A DNA stretch of 64,000 nt, from the NCBI RefSeq assembly GCF_001613225.1, contig NZ_BDBY01000026.1, positions 1-64,000 of the forward strand, read 5' to 3'. This document shows, in pieces, positions 17,619 to 25,604 of the stretch; the first letter of the stretch is position 1; the number at the start of each line of letters is the position of its first letter. The position numbers were made by a program, and so were the translations under genes. The notes beneath the pieces were generated by a model, which did no database searches, was not told the origin of the DNA, and worked only from the letters and a program-made list of their open reading frames with translations. The DNA comes from Nocardia pseudovaccinii NBRC 100343 (GTDB taxonomy: Bacteria; Actinomycetota; Actinomycetes; Mycobacteriales; Mycobacteriaceae).

Positions 17619-19023
17619 GCACAAACATGCCGCAGGCCAGCCCACCGAACCACCGACACCGACCGCCACCGGCGGGGCCCATCGCAAGGACGAACGCGGC
17701 GCGCCCGGCGGCGGCCTGCACCGATCACACGGCCTCGGCGGGGTGCTGCGCGATATCGGCTACGTCACCTTCGGCAAGTACGGACAGTACGTCATCACGA
17801 TCGTCACGGTTCCGCTGATCGCGCGCGTGCTCGGCGCACACGGCCTCGGCCTATTGGCAATCGGTATGTCGTCGTATTTCATCGGCTCGCTGCTCGTGGA
17901 TCTCGGCATCACCTCGTTCCTGGCCGCGCGGGTGCACGATTCGCGCGAACGCGACGGCGAGAGCGCGCGACTGCAGATGATCAATCAATTGCGCGGCGAT
18001 TATCTGGCGATCCGCGCGAGCACCCTCGGCGTCATCGGGATCGCCCTGTTGCTTTGTCTGGCGGCGAGTGCGTCGGTGCAGGTGGACATGATCCTGTTGG
18101 GCCTGTTCGCGGGCGGATTCTGGTCGGTCTCGGAGGATTGGCTGCTGATCGGGCAGGGCCGGTTCGGAGCGTCGACCGCCTATCAGGCGGTCGGCCGGGT
18201 CGGCTATCTGATCCTGCTCGTCGGGCTACTTCCCCGGATGCCGAGCGCGCAGCTCGCACTGCTATGCCTGCTGATATCGTCCGTGCCCACCGTGGCGCTG
18301 ACCTGGTGGGATTCGCTGCGCACCTTCGGCCCGCCCGCGCCGCCCCGGCAATTCAAGAGCGTATTGCGGACGGGCGCACCGGTTCTCACGTCGCGGGTGC
18401 TGGTGACGTCCTACGGTCAGGGCGCGGCCGCGGTGTATTCGGCTGTGCTGGACACGGTTTCGCTCGGTCTGTACTCGGCGGGCGATCGGCTCGTGCGCGC
18501 GATCCAATCCACCCTGGATCCCATCGGATTCGCGCTACTGCCCCGCATGGCGAGGCGCAGCACCGATCACCGATTCTGGCGGCACGCGCTGCTGGCGCTG
18601 GCGGCCTGCATCTGTGTCGCCACCGTCGCGGCCGTGGCCGTCTGGCTGGCCGCGCCGCTGTTGATCCGGCTGGTCTTCGGTGATGAATTCACCGGAGCCG
18701 TCGGGCTGTTGCGGGTCGAGATCTTCATGCTGCCCGCTACCACGATCACCTCGTTCGTCACCACGGCGCTGCTGCCGGTGCGACAGGACACCACCGGTGT
18801 GCTCATCGGTGCGGTGCTCGGCACCTGTGTCGCAGGCGTCGCACTGTTCATTGCTTTTCGGACTCATTCGGTCTGGACACTCGTCTACGGCAGTGTGCTC
18901 GTCGAATTCAGTACGGCTATCTGGTATCTCGCGCGGGTCCGCACATTGATCGTGCGCGAACGCACGGCGCCCGTAGCCTCGAGTCCCGCCGTGGTGCTGA
19001 TGCGCGAGGAGGGCACCGCGTGA
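17611..19023 (+). CDS. Wzx-type polysaccharide flippase
   Basis: Integral membrane protein of the MOP/polysaccharide transport family, 470 residues, expected to flip undecaprenyl- or decaprenyl-linked repeat units across the plasma membrane. After a soluble N-terminal tail of about 45 residues, DIGYVTFGKYGQYVITIVTV starts a series of about 12 hydrophobic segments, including LLVDLGITSFLAARV, GLYSAGDRLVRAIQSTLDPI and TTITSFVTTALLPV. The pattern SAGDRL..AIQ..L.PI..AL.P is typical of Wzx/RfbX proteins. The chosen ATG removes a low-complexity upstream extension. It overlaps the previous gene by 8 bp and ends GTGA-overlapped with the next. Confidence 0.9.
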   Translation: MSEHKHAAGQPTEPPTPTATGGAHRKDERGAPGGGLHRSHGLGGVLRDIGYVTFGKYGQYVITIVTVPLIARVLGAHGLGLLAIGMSSYFIGSLLVDLGITSFLAARVHDSRERDGESARLQMINQLRGDYLAIRASTLGVIGIALLLCLAASASVQVDMILLGLFAGGFWSVSEDWLLIGQGRFGASTAYQAVGRVGYLILLVGLLPRMPSAQLALLCLLISSVPTVALTWWDSLRTFGPPAPPRQFKSVLRTGAPVLTSRVLVTSYGQGAAAVYSAVLDTVSLGLYSAGDRLVRAIQSTLDPIGFALLPRMARRSTDHRFWRHALLALAACICVATVAAVAVWLAAPLLIRLVFGDEFTGAVGLLRVEIFMLPATTITSFVTTALLPVRQDTTGVLIGAVLGTCVAGVALFIAFRTHSVWTLVYGSVLVEFSTAIWYLARVRTLIVRERTAPVASSPAVVLMREEGTA

Positions 19024-20033
19024 AGATCTTGTTCGTCGGGGACGACTGGGTCGGCAGCAATGCGCGCTCGCTCGCGGACGGCTTCCGGCAGGCGGGCCAC
19101 GAGGTGGTGGTCGTCGACTCCACCCCGGTCACCCTGCCGATACGACTGTCGCCGCCGTGGGTCTATGCCAAGTTCGCGCGGCGGCGCGCGCCGTGGACCG
19201 TCACCGACCTGCACGGCGAAATCGACCGTGCCGCAGCGCAGTTCCAGCCGGACCTGATCTTCGCGTTTAAAGCCGTGCACCTCGACCAGCGCAGGTTGCT
19301 GGACATCCCGGCGCGGCTGCATGTGCACTACAGCCCCGACGATGTCGCCAATCCGGAGAACATCAGTCCGGAATACCTTGCGCACGAGTCCGATTGGGAT
19401 CTGATCGTCACCACCAAGCAGCACAATGTGCCCGAACTCCTCGATCGGGGCGCGAAGGCGGTCGGTTTCGTCCGCAGCGCCTACGACCCGGCGTGGCATT
19501 ATCCGGCCGCGCGCGGACGGACACCGCGCTACCTGGTCGGCTTCATCGGCGTCTGCCGCCCCGATCGCCGGGCCGATCTGGTCGCGCTGGCCCGCGAACA
19601 CGGTGACCGGATGCTCGTGCGCGGTCCGGGCTGGCGGCGGGTTCCGGAATTACGTACCACCCGCGCCACGGTGGGCGGCCCGGTTTACGGTTCGCGCTAT
19701 TCGGCCGTGGTCGCCGATGTCACCGCGAATCTGGTGCTGCTCAACTCCGACAACCGCGACACCCACACCTGTCGCACCTTCGAGGTGCCCGCCGCGGGTG
19801 GGCTTTTCGTCGGCGAACGCACCGACGAACATGCGGAACTTCTGCGCGACACCGTCGAATGCTTCCTGTTCGCCGATCAGACCGAACTGCGCGAAATCCT
19901 GGCCTGGTGCGCGCGGCATCCGGAGAAGGCGGATGCGATCGCCGAGGCCGGATATCGGCGGATCGCCGACGGCGGGCACCGATACGTCGACCGAGCGCGC
20001 GAGATCATGGACGCACTCGAGGCTCATTCATGA
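19020..20033 (+). CDS. CgeB-type glycosyltransferase
   Basis: A 337-residue GT-B family protein related to the spore-maturation protein CgeB and GT4-like enzymes. Features: KILFVGDDWVGSNARSLADG at the N-terminus, LIFAFKAVHLDQRRLLD, HVHYSPDDVANPENIS, VGFIGVCRPDRRADLVALA, and a late HTCRTFEVPAAGGLFVGERT (family R.FEI.A.G) followed by LREILAWCARHPEKADAIAEAGYRR. It starts with GTG overlapping the previous TGA and has GAGGAGGG just upstream. Its last codon and stop (TCA TGA) are joined to a dispersed repeat element. Confidence 0.85.
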   Translation: MKILFVGDDWVGSNARSLADGFRQAGHEVVVVDSTPVTLPIRLSPPWVYAKFARRRAPWTVTDLHGEIDRAAAQFQPDLIFAFKAVHLDQRRLLDIPARLHVHYSPDDVANPENISPEYLAHESDWDLIVTTKQHNVPELLDRGAKAVGFVRSAYDPAWHYPAARGRTPRYLVGFIGVCRPDRRADLVALAREHGDRMLVRGPGWRRVPELRTTRATVGGPVYGSRYSAVVADVTANLVLLNSDNRDTHTCRTFEVPAAGGLFVGERTDEHAELLRDTVECFLFADQTELREILAWCARHPEKADAIAEAGYRRIADGGHRYVDRAREIMDALEAHS

Positions 20034-20109
20034 GCGAGCGCAGCGAGCGAACAATCGACACAGCCGCCCAGGCGGGCATGACGGAGCCGAGCGCCAGCGA
20101 GGCGCAGTC
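20030..20109. repeat. Dispersed intergenic element, copy 1
   Basis: The element begins ATGAGCGAGCGCAGCGAGCGA, has a central hairpin CCGCC-CA-GGCGG (20064-20075) and ends GAGCCGAGCGCCAGCGAGG, directly before the start codon of the polymerase gene. It also supplies the TGA stop of the upstream gene. The same layout recurs at 55462-55541 on the other strand, and its first 35 bp recur at 52300. Read in one frame it would encode a short MSERSERT-type peptide. Confidence 0.7.
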
Positions 20110-21492
20110 ATGACCGCCTATTCCGAGATCATCGCAATCGCGTGCGCCCTGGTCACTTTGGTGGTTGCTGCGGCGTGGGTGCCGAGCGTCGCACGGGTTT
20201 TCATCATCGCGCAGGCGGCATTCTGGTCGCTGTCCTACCTCGCCCGGCCGCTGGTACTCCTCGCAGTACAACCCGAACCGCACTACGGCGACAATGTGCC
20301 CGACCCGCGACTGGCCGTACTCGGCTACGACCGCGGCATCGCACTGGTGCTGCATCATGTCGTCTTCGGCTTGTGGGTATACGCGATATTCATTGTCGGA
20401 TATGCGATCTGGTCGCGACACCATCCGGTACCCCGCGCGCCCGCGATGACCGGCAATCCGGATTTCGTGCCCGCCCTGGCCGCCATCTACGTCATCGGGC
20501 TGCTCGGTAGGGGCGCCTCCTACGCCTCCGGATCCACCGGGCACGCCGGTGATGTCGACAGCGCCAATCCGATTCTCGCCTTCGTCAGCATTCTCGCGAC
20601 CGTCGCAGCGCTCGGACTGATCATTTTCATCCGACCGGCCCAGCCGCGCACCACCGCGCTGTTGATCGGTGCGCTGTTGGCCGGGGAACTGATGTGGACC
20701 GTGGTCGTCGAATCGAAGACCCCGATCCTCGGTGCCGCGCTGGCCGTGGCGGTCCGGTTCGCGATACTCGGCTGGACCAAGGCCAAGGTCGTCGGTGTGC
20801 TGGCCATCGCGGTGCTCGGCATCGGCGGTTTCGGGTGGTTGCAGTCGTTCAAGACCACCGAGGCAGGCAAGGCCGAGGCAGCGATGACCAGTTCGGCATA
20901 TCCGCCTTCGGTGCGCCCGTTCCTGAGCATCCTGCGGCGCTTCGATCTGCTGGAGGCCGCGACCGACGCCTACTATCACGGCACCGGATATTGGCTGACG
21001 CCCGCCGAGGAGTTCCGCCACGCCGCGCTGAGCCTGATTCCGACCCAACTGCTCGGTGCCCCGAAATTCCAGTCGGGTACCGCATGGGCCGACGACGTTC
21101 GCGGCGCCTCGGTGGATATGACACGAGTCTCGGTGTCACTCGCCGAGGGAAATATCAACGAGGGCTATGTGATCGGCGGCTATACCGGCATCGTGGTGAG
21201 CGTCGGCTTCACCTTCGTGCTGCTGCTCGCCTGGGCCAAAGCGCTGTATTCCCGGCACTTCCCGATGGTGGTGCTCGCGCTCGCGCTGACCGGAGCCTCC
21301 TCGCTGTTCGAGCGCGGCATCCTCGGCAGCATGGAAGCGCTCGGCAAATTCCTGCAGGCCGCGGTGCTCGCGACGCTGATCTATTTGGCGGTCCAGGAAT
21401 ATCGCCGCCGCGCGAAACCGCGGGTCCTATCGCAGCCACCGCAACAGCCTTTGCTCGTCATCGGGAAAAGAGGTTCCGAACAATGGGGTTGA
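20110..21492 (+). CDS. Wzy/O-antigen-polymerase-like membrane protein
   Basis: A 460-residue protein with about ten or more hydrophobic segments, e.g. IIAIACALVTLVVAAAWV, VVFGLWVYAIFIVGYAIW, FVSILATVAALGLIIF and FTFVLLLAWAKALY. A long soluble loop (about 250-330, AMTSSAYPPSVRPFLSILRR...YWLTPAEEF) is typical of polysaccharide polymerases. GNINEGYVIGGYTGIVV lies after this loop, where family members carry conserved polar residues. It sits between the flippase/CgeB genes and the chain-length gene, the classical place for Wzy. No sequence signature is strong enough to exclude a ligase. Frame evidence supports the ATG at 20110, right after the dispersed repeat; the region upstream in this frame is a shadow of the CgeB-type gene. 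Confidence 0.75.
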   Translation: MTAYSEIIAIACALVTLVVAAAWVPSVARVFIIAQAAFWSLSYLARPLVLLAVQPEPHYGDNVPDPRLAVLGYDRGIALVLHHVVFGLWVYAIFIVGYAIWSRHHPVPRAPAMTGNPDFVPALAAIYVIGLLGRGASYASGSTGHAGDVDSANPILAFVSILATVAALGLIIFIRPAQPRTTALLIGALLAGELMWTVVVESKTPILGAALAVAVRFAILGWTKAKVVGVLAIAVLGIGGFGWLQSFKTTEAGKAEAAMTSSAYPPSVRPFLSILRRFDLLEAATDAYYHGTGYWLTPAEEFRHAALSLIPTQLLGAPKFQSGTAWADDVRGASVDMTRVSVSLAEGNINEGYVIGGYTGIVVSVGFTFVLLLAWAKALYSRHFPMVVLALALTGASSLFERGILGSMEALGKFLQAAVLATLIYLAVQEYRRRAKPRVLSQPPQQPLLVIGKRGSEQWG

Positions 21493-22802
21493 TCGATTAC
21501 TGGCATATCGCGCGTCGTCGCTGGATGCTGATTCTCGGTGTGCTGGTGCTGTGCCTACTCGCGGCGGTGGGTTACGCACGCAGCCAACCGACGAACTATG
21601 TGGCCACGAGCAGCGTCTACGTCTCGATGGCGACCGGAACCTCGGTCAACGATTCGTATCAAGGCGGACTGGCCGCCCAGCAGCGCGTGCGGTCGTACCT
21701 CGACTTGGCCACCAGCGCCAATGTCGCCAAGCGCACCATCGACGATCTCAGCCTGAAGATGTCGGTCGACGAACTGCGTGCCAAGATCACCGCGGCCTCG
21801 CCGCCCGCCACCACCTTGATCGTCTTCTCGATCAAGGACAGCTCACCCGAACGCGCCCGCGATATCGCCAATACCGTTGTCGCACAGTTCCGTCAGTTGA
21901 TCGGCGAACTCGAGTCCATCGAGAAGGACGCCGCACCCGCCGCCCGCGCCGAGGTCGTGGACCGGGCCGAATTGCCTTCCGGAGCGAGCGGTCCGCAATC
22001 GACCCGGCTGCTCGCGCTCGGTGTGCTGGCCGGACTCGCGCTGGGCGGGCTGGCCGCCTTCGTCCGCGATCGCACCGACCGCAAGCTGCGCACCTCCAAT
22101 GATCTGGAGGCGGTGCTGGCGGGCCCGATTCCCGGATCGACGCGTACCAGCGCGCCGGTGCCGATCCTCGGCATCATCGATCTCGGTCGTCCGGGCGCGG
22201 TCGAGGAAACCCGAAGGCTGCGAACGCGTTTGCAGCGCAACGGTGAGGCGACGACGGTGCTGCTGTCGAGTCTGTCGGCACGGTCGGAGCCGGAAATCGC
22301 GATGGCACTGGCCAAGTCGTTCGCCGATACCGGACGGCATGTGGTGTATATCGACGCCGACACCTCCGGTCACGGCGGATCACAGCAGATCGTCCCCGGG
22401 GTGGTGCCCGGACTGGCCGGTGTCCTGCACGGATCCTTGCCCGTTACCGATGCACTGACCGGCTGGCCGCAGGCCGGGATGACGGTGCTGCCGCTGGGCG
22501 AGCTGGATGAGCACACCTCGGATTTGCTCGCCTCCGACCGGTTCGCGGCCGTGATCGCCAAACTGCGCACCGATTACAACCATGTGGTGATTCAGGCCGC
22601 ACCGGTCGCCCACGCGGCCGATGCGATCGCCCTTGCCCCGCTGTGCGAGCAAACCGTCGCGGTGGTCGAACTCGGCACCAGCACCGCACCGCGAATCCGC
22701 GGCGCGCTGGCCACATTCGGGGACAATCTGCTCACCGGCGCGGTAGCGTACAGCAAGCTCGGCACGGGTATACAGCGGCTGGTGGGGAGGCTGCGCCTGT
22801 GA
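21483..22802 (+). CDS. Wzz/BY-kinase-like chain-length regulator with degenerate Walker A
   Basis: Polysaccharide co-polymerase, 439 residues. N-terminal Wzz domain: YWHIARRRWMLILGVLVLCL (first membrane helix), periplasmic-type part with QGGLAAQQRVRSYLDLATSA, second helix at LLALGVLAGLALGGLAAFV. The C-terminal cytoplasmic part is a BY-kinase/MinD-like fold: VLLSSLSARSEPEIAMALAK occupies the Walker A position but has no GK[ST], while VVYIDADTSG keeps the Walker A' Asp residues. VVIQAAPVAHAADAI matches the Walker B region, again without the usual Asp. There is no Tyr cluster at the C-terminus. It is thus likely catalytically dead. It overlaps the polymerase gene by 10 bp and the next gene by GTGA. 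Confidence 0.87.
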   Translation: MGLIDYWHIARRRWMLILGVLVLCLLAAVGYARSQPTNYVATSSVYVSMATGTSVNDSYQGGLAAQQRVRSYLDLATSANVAKRTIDDLSLKMSVDELRAKITAASPPATTLIVFSIKDSSPERARDIANTVVAQFRQLIGELESIEKDAAPAARAEVVDRAELPSGASGPQSTRLLALGVLAGLALGGLAAFVRDRTDRKLRTSNDLEAVLAGPIPGSTRTSAPVPILGIIDLGRPGAVEETRRLRTRLQRNGEATTVLLSSLSARSEPEIAMALAKSFADTGRHVVYIDADTSGHGGSQQIVPGVVPGLAGVLHGSLPVTDALTGWPQAGMTVLPLGELDEHTSDLLASDRFAAVIAKLRTDYNHVVIQAAPVAHAADAIALAPLCEQTVAVVELGTSTAPRIRGALATFGDNLLTGAVAYSKLGTGIQRLVGRLRL

Positions 22803-24154
22803 GTTTCGAGGCTGTCCATCGCCGACGACTGCTGGCCGCATCCCTCGGCGCCGCCACCGCGGTACCCCTGGCCGCCTGCTCCTCCTCCGACTCCCCGGGT
22901 GTCGAATTCCGGTCACCGCATGTCACCGACGCACCGTCGGCGCGCAATGTCCGCGACTTCGGTGCGGTCGGGGACGGCGTCGCCGATGACACCGCGGCGA
23001 TCCGGTCGGCGGCAGCCGTCGGAGACGCGCCGCTCGTGCTGTATCTGCCCGCAGGCCATTACAAAGTGACCTCCTGGCCCGATCTGCCCGACTACGCAAC
23101 GGTTCTCGGCGACGGCGGCGATGTCACGCTGGTCACCTGCGATGCCGACATCACGCTCATCACACTGCGAAAACGCAACCGCGTGCGGTTCTCCCGCATC
23201 GGCTTCTTCCTGACCGGATCGCGCTCGACGGCGGTGGTGCTGTCGGAATCGTTCCGCTGCTCCTTCGATGGAGTGGTGATTCGCGGCAATCACCTCAGCG
23301 ACAACCATCCGCGCTTCCTGCAGCAGCGCGGTGTGGTCCTCGAAAACAACACCGGTGGAACGGCATTCGTCAACTGCGATATCAACAACTTCGGCTTCGG
23401 CATCGTCACCTCCTGCATCCAGAACTACGTGACCTCCTCCAAACTCACCAGCAACTACATCGGCGTGCTCGGCACCGGCAACAACCACAACGCGGGGCTA
23501 TCGCTCACCAATGTGGAATTCGTCTCCGACGAGGATCCGCGCACCACCGATCGGCATATCAGCATCGACGGTGCGGCCAATGACTGGTGGCTGACCAATG
23601 TCTGGTTCGAAGGCGCCGATACGGCGCTGTCGGTGGGCCAGCGCGACCGCGGCGGACCCGCCCAGTTCGGCATGATCAACTGCAAGGTCGCCGCGCGCAC
23701 GGTCGGGCTCGACCTCGTCTACTGTCGGCAGCCGTATCTGGCCAATGTGCAATTCGACAAGGACTCCGATCGGCCGCCGATCGAGTTGCGCATCGACGCG
23801 ACGGGCTGTCCGGAGGGCACCGCGGTCAACCTGATCTCCAGTGCCTCCGATGATCTCGCGCCCGGCATGTTTCCGGAGAAGTGGCACGTCATGGGGCGCG
23901 ACGGCATGCACGCGCCGCAGTACAGCGGCACCATGGTCGGCCGGGCCGGGCAGGGCAATGCGGATATCTACCAGGCGCAGGCCCCCGACGGCACCGTGCG
24001 ATCGGCCGTATTGTCCAGCGGTGCTTGGCTTTCCGACCACGCGGAGAGCGGGATCATCCTCAAGGACGCGGCGGGCGGCTACTGGCGTCTATCGGTCGGC
24101 ACCGATGGTGCCGTGAAAACAACCTCGCTCGGCCGCCAACGACCCCGGGAGTGA
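22799..24154 (+). CDS. Pectate-lyase-fold (right-handed beta-helix) lipoprotein
   Basis: Exported 451-residue protein. The N-terminus has RRRLLAASLG, a twin-arginine-like signal, followed by LAAC, a lipobox whose Cys would be lipid-anchored. The mature protein begins the Pectate_lyase_3 motif NVRDFGAVGDGVADDTAAI, then shows repeated beta-helix rungs rich in Asn and Asp (VVIRGNHLSDNHPRF, FVNCDINNFGFGIVTS, SSKLTSNYIGVLGTGNNHN). These folds bind or cleave polysaccharides. Inside a polysaccharide export operon it may trim, depolymerise or epimerise the product outside the membrane. No catalytic triad could be assigned. GTG start overlapping the previous stop. Confidence 0.87.
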   Translation: MSFEAVHRRRLLAASLGAATAVPLAACSSSDSPGVEFRSPHVTDAPSARNVRDFGAVGDGVADDTAAIRSAAAVGDAPLVLYLPAGHYKVTSWPDLPDYATVLGDGGDVTLVTCDADITLITLRKRNRVRFSRIGFFLTGSRSTAVVLSESFRCSFDGVVIRGNHLSDNHPRFLQQRGVVLENNTGGTAFVNCDINNFGFGIVTSCIQNYVTSSKLTSNYIGVLGTGNNHNAGLSLTNVEFVSDEDPRTTDRHISIDGAANDWWLTNVWFEGADTALSVGQRDRGGPAQFGMINCKVAARTVGLDLVYCRQPYLANVQFDKDSDRPPIELRIDATGCPEGTAVNLISSASDDLAPGMFPEKWHVMGRDGMHAPQYSGTMVGRAGQGNADIYQAQAPDGTVRSAVLSSGAWLSDHAESGIILKDAAGGYWRLSVGTDGAVKTTSLGRQRPRE

Positions 24155-24156
24155 GC

Positions 24157-25482
24157 ATGTCCAGCAGTTCGTTGTCCGGAATCCGGCTCGGACCCATGAC
24201 ATTGCACGGTGCGACGGTCGTGCTGCGCCCGCCGCGGCTCGACGACTACGCGCAATGGCGGCGGATCCGGCTACGCGATCAACGCTGTATCGAACCCTTC
24301 TGGTCGAGTTCGCCGCTGGACTGGGATGCGCGACATACCGGAAAGCTCTGGGTCCGTGAATGTCTCAGCGTGCGTGCGGAGACGCGGGCGGGTCGCCGAC
24401 TGTCCTTGGTGATCGAGGTCGACGGCAGACTCGCGGGCCAGATCGAAGTGGTTTCCATCGAATCCGCGACCGGCTCCGCCGAAATGGGGATCTGGGTGGA
24501 CGCGGAGGTGGCACGGCACGGCATCGGTGGCCTGGCTTCGTCCATGGTGCTGGATTTCGGTTTCGGACTGGCTGGTCTGCAACGCATTACCGCCCCGATC
24601 TCCCCGGCGAATCTCGCCACCGCGCGCGGCGCCGCCCTCATCGGTTTCCAGCGAGAAGCGATGATGACCAGGTATTTCGATGTCGGCGGGGCTCGGCGCG
24701 ACCACGAATTGTGGGCGATCACCAAAGCCGCGATCCCACCGAACGGCTTCGCGCGGCACTGGATCGAGAACCACTCGACCCAGCATCCGCAAACGCCGCA
24801 GCCCGCCCGGCCGGACGCCGACACCGATACGCCGCTGAACCGGACCACCGTACTGGCCGCCATTGCCCGCTACTGCGCGGGCCGGGCACTGCACCGATTC
24901 GATCCGCTGCGCTCACCGCCCACAACCCGCCTCACCGATCAGGACGATCCGAGGGTGGTGCTGCGCAGTCGGCACCTGCTGGACCGGACCCGGTGGCGGG
25001 CCGCGCGAATCCGTAACCGCGCCGCACTCGATCCGGAGCCGAACGCGCCGGCCGCCGCATGGGAGCGTCGGCACGGACGAATCGCCTGGCTACGCGAATT
25101 CTTCTGTGCTCGTGCGGGATTGCGATCCGAACAGGGTCTGGTGCTGGCGGTCGAGGTGAACGGCGATTACGCGGGCGAATGCCGATTGTTCGATCTGGAT
25201 ATGTTCGATCGCAATGCGCGCATGTTCGTGTGGACCGATCCAGCCGTCGGCGGTGAGCAGGTCCGGACAGCGGCCACCCGGCTGCTACTCGACCACGCCT
25301 TCACCACACTCGGCCTGTGCCGGGTGGCGACCGCCATCGAACCCGGCGATGTGCATGCGGCCGAAATCGCCGCGCGCGTCGGCATGGTCCGCGAGGGACG
25401 CATGCGCTGCTTCGTCGGCGCCACCGGTCGGCGGGCCGATCACGACCTGTGGGCGGTTACCACCCCTATCGCCCAGCGGTGA
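24157..25482 (+). CDS. Tandem GNAT N-acetyltransferase
   Basis: A 441-residue protein with two GNAT domains of the RimJ type. Domain 1 (about 15-190): TLHGATVVLRPPRLDDYAQW, LVIEVDGRLAGQIEV, ARHGIGGLASSMVLDFGF (acetyl-CoA loop), DHELWAITK. Domain 2 (about 265-440): RLTDQDDPRVVLRSRH, LVLAVEVNGDYAGECRL, AATRLLLDHAFTTLGLCRV, DHDLWAVTT. A Pro/Thr/Asp-rich linker of about 45 residues (HPQTPQPARPDADTDTP) joins them. Domain 2 lacks a clear glycine loop (PAVGGEQVRT), so it may be non-catalytic. In this operon it probably N- or O-acetylates a sugar. Start 2 bp after the previous stop. Confidence 0.87.
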   Translation: MSSSSLSGIRLGPMTLHGATVVLRPPRLDDYAQWRRIRLRDQRCIEPFWSSSPLDWDARHTGKLWVRECLSVRAETRAGRRLSLVIEVDGRLAGQIEVVSIESATGSAEMGIWVDAEVARHGIGGLASSMVLDFGFGLAGLQRITAPISPANLATARGAALIGFQREAMMTRYFDVGGARRDHELWAITKAAIPPNGFARHWIENHSTQHPQTPQPARPDADTDTPLNRTTVLAAIARYCAGRALHRFDPLRSPPTTRLTDQDDPRVVLRSRHLLDRTRWRAARIRNRAALDPEPNAPAAAWERRHGRIAWLREFFCARAGLRSEQGLVLAVEVNGDYAGECRLFDLDMFDRNARMFVWTDPAVGGEQVRTAATRLLLDHAFTTLGLCRVATAIEPGDVHAAEIAARVGMVREGRMRCFVGATGRRADHDLWAVTTPIAQR

Positions 25483-25604
25483 CGGAGTTGCGCGGACACG
25501 GCGTCGCACCGGACGTACAGTGAACCGGAGAACCTATCGCGCGCAAGCCGATTCGTGCCGGGGGCCCTGTGTGCGCGTGCATCATCTCTGCCCAGGAGTT
25601 CAGC

